From Alloalcanivorax gelatiniphagus (GTDB lineage: Bacteria > Pseudomonadota > Gammaproteobacteria > Pseudomonadales > Alcanivoracaceae): 55,543 bases of DNA. The DNA lies in NCBI RefSeq assembly GCF_005938655.1, contig NZ_VCQT01000032.1:1-55543 (forward strand), given 5' to 3'. Shown here piece by piece: positions 52,375 to 55,543 of the stretch (the stretch's first letter is position 1; the number at the start of each line of letters is the position of its first letter). A program made the translations under genes and the position numbers. The notes below the pieces were generated by a model. The model had not been told where the DNA came from. It did not search any database and saw nothing but the letters and a program-made list of their open reading frames with translations.

Positions 52375-52911
52375 ATGGCCCGACACGACGAAGTGCTGAT
52401 TGCCCTACGCCAAATCATCCGCGCCACGGACCTGTACTCGCGCAAGCTGAGTAAGGTCGCCGGCCTCACGGCGCCCCAGTTGCTGATCCTCCAGGCGATA
52501 GCCTCCCGGGGAGAAATGACCATGGGCGATATCGCCACCGAGGTATCGGTGAGCCAGGCCACCGTGACCACCATCCTGGACCGCCTCGAGAAGCGCGAGC
52601 TGATCGAACGCAAAAGGGGTGAGCGGGATAAACGGCGGGTCTATGCTTATTTGACCGACGCCGGCCGCGACATCATGGAGCGGGCCCCGACCCCCTTGCA
52701 GGACGAGTTCATGGACCGTTTTGCCCGGCTCGAGGATTGGGAGCAGTCGTTGATTCTCAGCTCCCTGCAACGGGTCGCGGCGATGATGAACGCCGGCGAC
52801 ATCGATGCATCGCCGGTGCTGGATCTGGGCGCCATCGACCGTATTCAGCCCAATGGCGACGGCCAGCGCCGCCGCCGAAACCCTTCATCCTTTCAACCTG
52901 ACCACAAGTGA
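52375..52911 (+). CDS. ectR: MarR-family regulator of ectoine genes
   Basis: 178 residues. The winged helix reads GEMTMGDIATEVSVSQATVTTILDRLEKRELIERKRGERDKRRVYAYLT with the MarR wing (RDKRRVYAYLT). The gene directly precedes ectA, overlapping its possible GTG start by 4 bases. EctR in methanotrophs represses ectABC at low salinity. ATG 52375 (MARHDEVLIAL) is preferred to ATG 52321 because similarity begins there. The C-terminal tail (RRRRNPSSFQPDHK) is basic. Confidence 0.88.
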   Translation: MARHDEVLIALRQIIRATDLYSRKLSKVAGLTAPQLLILQAIASRGEMTMGDIATEVSVSQATVTTILDRLEKRELIERKRGERDKRRVYAYLTDAGRDIMERAPTPLQDEFMDRFARLEDWEQSLILSSLQRVAAMMNAGDIDASPVLDLGAIDRIQPNGDGQRRRRNPSSFQPDHK

Positions 52912-53459
52912 AACTCATGCCATCAGACGATCAAAAAGGGGCATCGACCCCCGCCGACATCAAAAAAGAGATCATTCTGCGCAAGCCTGAAAGTCAGGAT
53001 GGGCCGCGGGTGCACAAGCTGATTTCCGAGTGCAAGCCGCTGGACGAGAACTCGGTGTATTGCAACCTGCTGCAGTGCACGCATTTCGCGGACACCTCCG
53101 TGGCGGCCGAGATGGATGGCGAACTGGTGGGTTTCATTTCCGGCTACATCCCGCCCAAGCAGCAGAACACGCTGTTCGTCTGGCAGGTGGCGGTGCACTC
53201 CAAGGCCCGCGGTCACGGCCTGGCCAAGCGCATGCTGGCCAACCTGATCGAGCGCGAGGAAAGCCGGGATGTGCAGTTTATCGACACCACCATCACCCCG
53301 GATAATGAAGCATCCTGGGGGATGTTCCGCAGCTTCGCCTACGAACGCCGGATGCCCACCGAGGAGTTCATTCTGTTCGACTCGCGCCTCCACTTCGCGG
53401 GCCAGCACAACGACGAACACCTTCTGCGGATCGGCCCGTTCAACCGGGACGACGCCTGA
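52908..53459 (+). CDS. ectA: L-2,4-diaminobutyrate acetyltransferase
   Basis: 183 residues (180 from ATG 52917). IILRKPESQDGPRVHKLISECKPLDENSVYCNLLQCTHF is the EctA start, with the GNAT motif VAVHSKARGHGLAKRMLANL and the FIDTTITPDNEASWGMF end block. It acetylates diaminobutyrate at the gamma-amino group, the second step to ectoine. GTG 52908 overlaps the ectR stop; ATG 52917 follows nine bases later. First structural gene of the operon. Confidence 0.95.
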   Translation: MKLMPSDDQKGASTPADIKKEIILRKPESQDGPRVHKLISECKPLDENSVYCNLLQCTHFADTSVAAEMDGELVGFISGYIPPKQQNTLFVWQVAVHSKARGHGLAKRMLANLIEREESRDVQFIDTTITPDNEASWGMFRSFAYERRMPTEEFILFDSRLHFAGQHNDEHLLRIGPFNRDDA

Positions 53460-53493
53460 GCGTAAAGAACGCCTGAACATCGAATTGAATTGA

Positions 53494-54837
<1,344 letters not shown>

Positions 54838-54919
54838 ACCCTGGTTCCCCGCCGGCCCCACCGGGGCCGGCACCCTCTCTTTTTCCCGATTCCCTTATTC
54901 AGTCCCCTGGAGGTCCCAG

Positions 54920-55318
54920 ATGATTGTTCGTACCCTGGCGGAAGCCGAAAAATCCGAACGTCGCGTGGTTGCCGAGAACGGCAACTGGCAATCCGTGCGC
55001 CTGTCCCTGAAAGAAGACAAGATGGGCCACTCCTTCAACATCACCACCATCTTCAAGGGCACCAAGACCCACATCAAATACGCCAACCACTGGGAATCCG
55101 TGTACGTGATTTCCGGCAAGGGCAAAATCGAGATGGTGGAAACCGGTGATGTGTACGAACTGACCCCGGGCACCATCTACCTGCTCGACCAGCACGACGA
55201 GCACTACCTGTACGGTGGCGAGAACGAAGACATGGTGGTGGCCTGCGCCTTCACCCCGCCGCTGAGCGGTAAGGAAGTGCACGACGAAAACGGTGTTTAC
55301 CCCGCCGACCTGGACTGA
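54920..55318 (+). CDS. ectC: Ectoine synthase
   Basis: 132 residues of the cupin EctC. The block GHSFNITTIFKGTKTHIKYANHWESVYVISGKGKIEMVETGD has the metal-ligating Glu/Tyr/His positions, and LTPGTIYLLDQHDEHYLYGG the second motif. It closes the ring of N-gamma-acetyl-diaminobutyrate to ectoine. GGAGG lies seven bases before ATG. A terminator follows, and no ectD or ask_ect is present downstream in the window. Confidence 0.97.
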   Translation: MIVRTLAEAEKSERRVVAENGNWQSVRLSLKEDKMGHSFNITTIFKGTKTHIKYANHWESVYVISGKGKIEMVETGDVYELTPGTIYLLDQHDEHYLYGGENEDMVVACAFTPPLSGKEVHDENGVYPADLD

Positions 55319-55346
55319 TTCACAGCCCGGACGGTGCGAACACCGA

Positions 55347-55374
55347 AGCGGAGCCCCTGGCTCCGCTTTTTTTT
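55347..55374 (+). terminator. Rho-independent terminator of the ect operon
   Basis: AGCGGAGCC-CCT-GGCTCCGCT is a 9-bp stem followed by a run of eight T. It ends the ectR-ectABC transcript. Confidence 0.95.
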
Positions 55375-55437
55375 GGTTCATCGCACTTTGGCGGGAAATC
55401 GATGCGAGGGGTCTCTATCCGGGACGCGGATCTGTGT

Positions 55438-55520
55438 GGGTGCCTTCCGGGATCGCTCAAGCCGTCCCTGGGCGCTCCCGTTTTTGGCATCCCTGCCAAA
55501 AAGGGTCCCGGAAGGCACCC
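55438..55520. repeat. Nested inverted repeat at the window end
   Basis: GGGTGCCTTCCGGGA (55438-55452) and its exact complement TCCCGGAAGGCACCC (55506-55520) enclose 53 bases with a second dyad TTTTTGGCA-TCCC-TGCCAAAAA (55481-55502). The outer stem is 15 bp and the inner one 9 bp. No gene is visible here; it may be a REP-like or mobile repeat of another family. Confidence 0.75.
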
Positions 55521-55543
55521 CCCCCTCTCCGCTTCGAGGTTTT

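Noticed and set aside
55319-55543. ectD (ectoine hydroxylase) or aspartokinase after ectC
   Set aside because: A strong terminator follows ectC and no frame starts before the window ends.

Overview
The window reads as a chromosome segment of a high-G+C marine gammaproteobacterium. The gene content fits the hydrocarbon-degrading Alcanivorax/Alloalcanivorax group: ectoine synthesis, several acyl-CoA dehydrogenases and SDRs, a Baeyer-Villiger monooxygenase set, and many copies of a GTAGGAGCG...CTTCAG...CGC REP element. The genus is an inference; no rRNA gene is present.

Region 1 (1-4887) is the right end of a decaying integrated element that is visibly A+T-richer than the rest. It holds the 3' end of an IS3-family element that cuts into an Inovirus Gp2/YagK-like HUH protein gene, a DUF3987 (YfjI-like) protein, an AlpA-type regulator, an unrecognised 459-residue protein, the tail of a P4-type integrase, a frameshifted IS1380-family transposase remnant, and a 24-bp tRNA 3'-end sequence that marks the attachment site.

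Region 2 (5100-37740) is ordinary core and metabolic DNA. It contains an Rnk/GreA-like protein with a coupled lysine-rich micro-ORF, a quinone oxidoreductase with a divergent LysR gene, gdhA, fatty acid and acyl-CoA genes, a phosphopantetheinyl transferase, trm112-pldA, nicotinate phosphoribosyltransferase with a macrodomain protein, a BVMO-esterase-SDR operon, several hydrolases, a HIT protein, a two-domain PTPS/QueD-like protein, a diguanylate cyclase, an MFS carrier and an HD-GYP phosphodiesterase.

Region 3 (38013-47788) looks like a zinc-limitation island. It runs thrS, hisI, cysS, yidD, a small His-rich protein, a ZnuD-like TonB receptor with a His-rich loop, an AztD-like zinc chaperone lipoprotein, a small outer-membrane barrel, and convergent folE2 (the zinc-independent GTP cyclohydrolase). 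thrS, hisI and cysS encode zinc enzymes and sit outside their usual contexts; they resemble the Zur-controlled paralogue sets known from pseudomonads.

Region 4 (47995-55543) is the osmoprotection end. It has a TPR membrane protein, a TRAP solute-binding protein resembling ectoine-binding TeaA, TRAP permeases on the opposite strand, and ectR-ectA-ectB-ectC with a strong promoter, a palindromic operator candidate and a clear terminator. Uptake and synthesis of ectoine are probably controlled together. No ectD follows ectC inside the window.

REP elements occur at nine places between genes in regions 2-4 and not at all in region 1, which supports later arrival of region 1.
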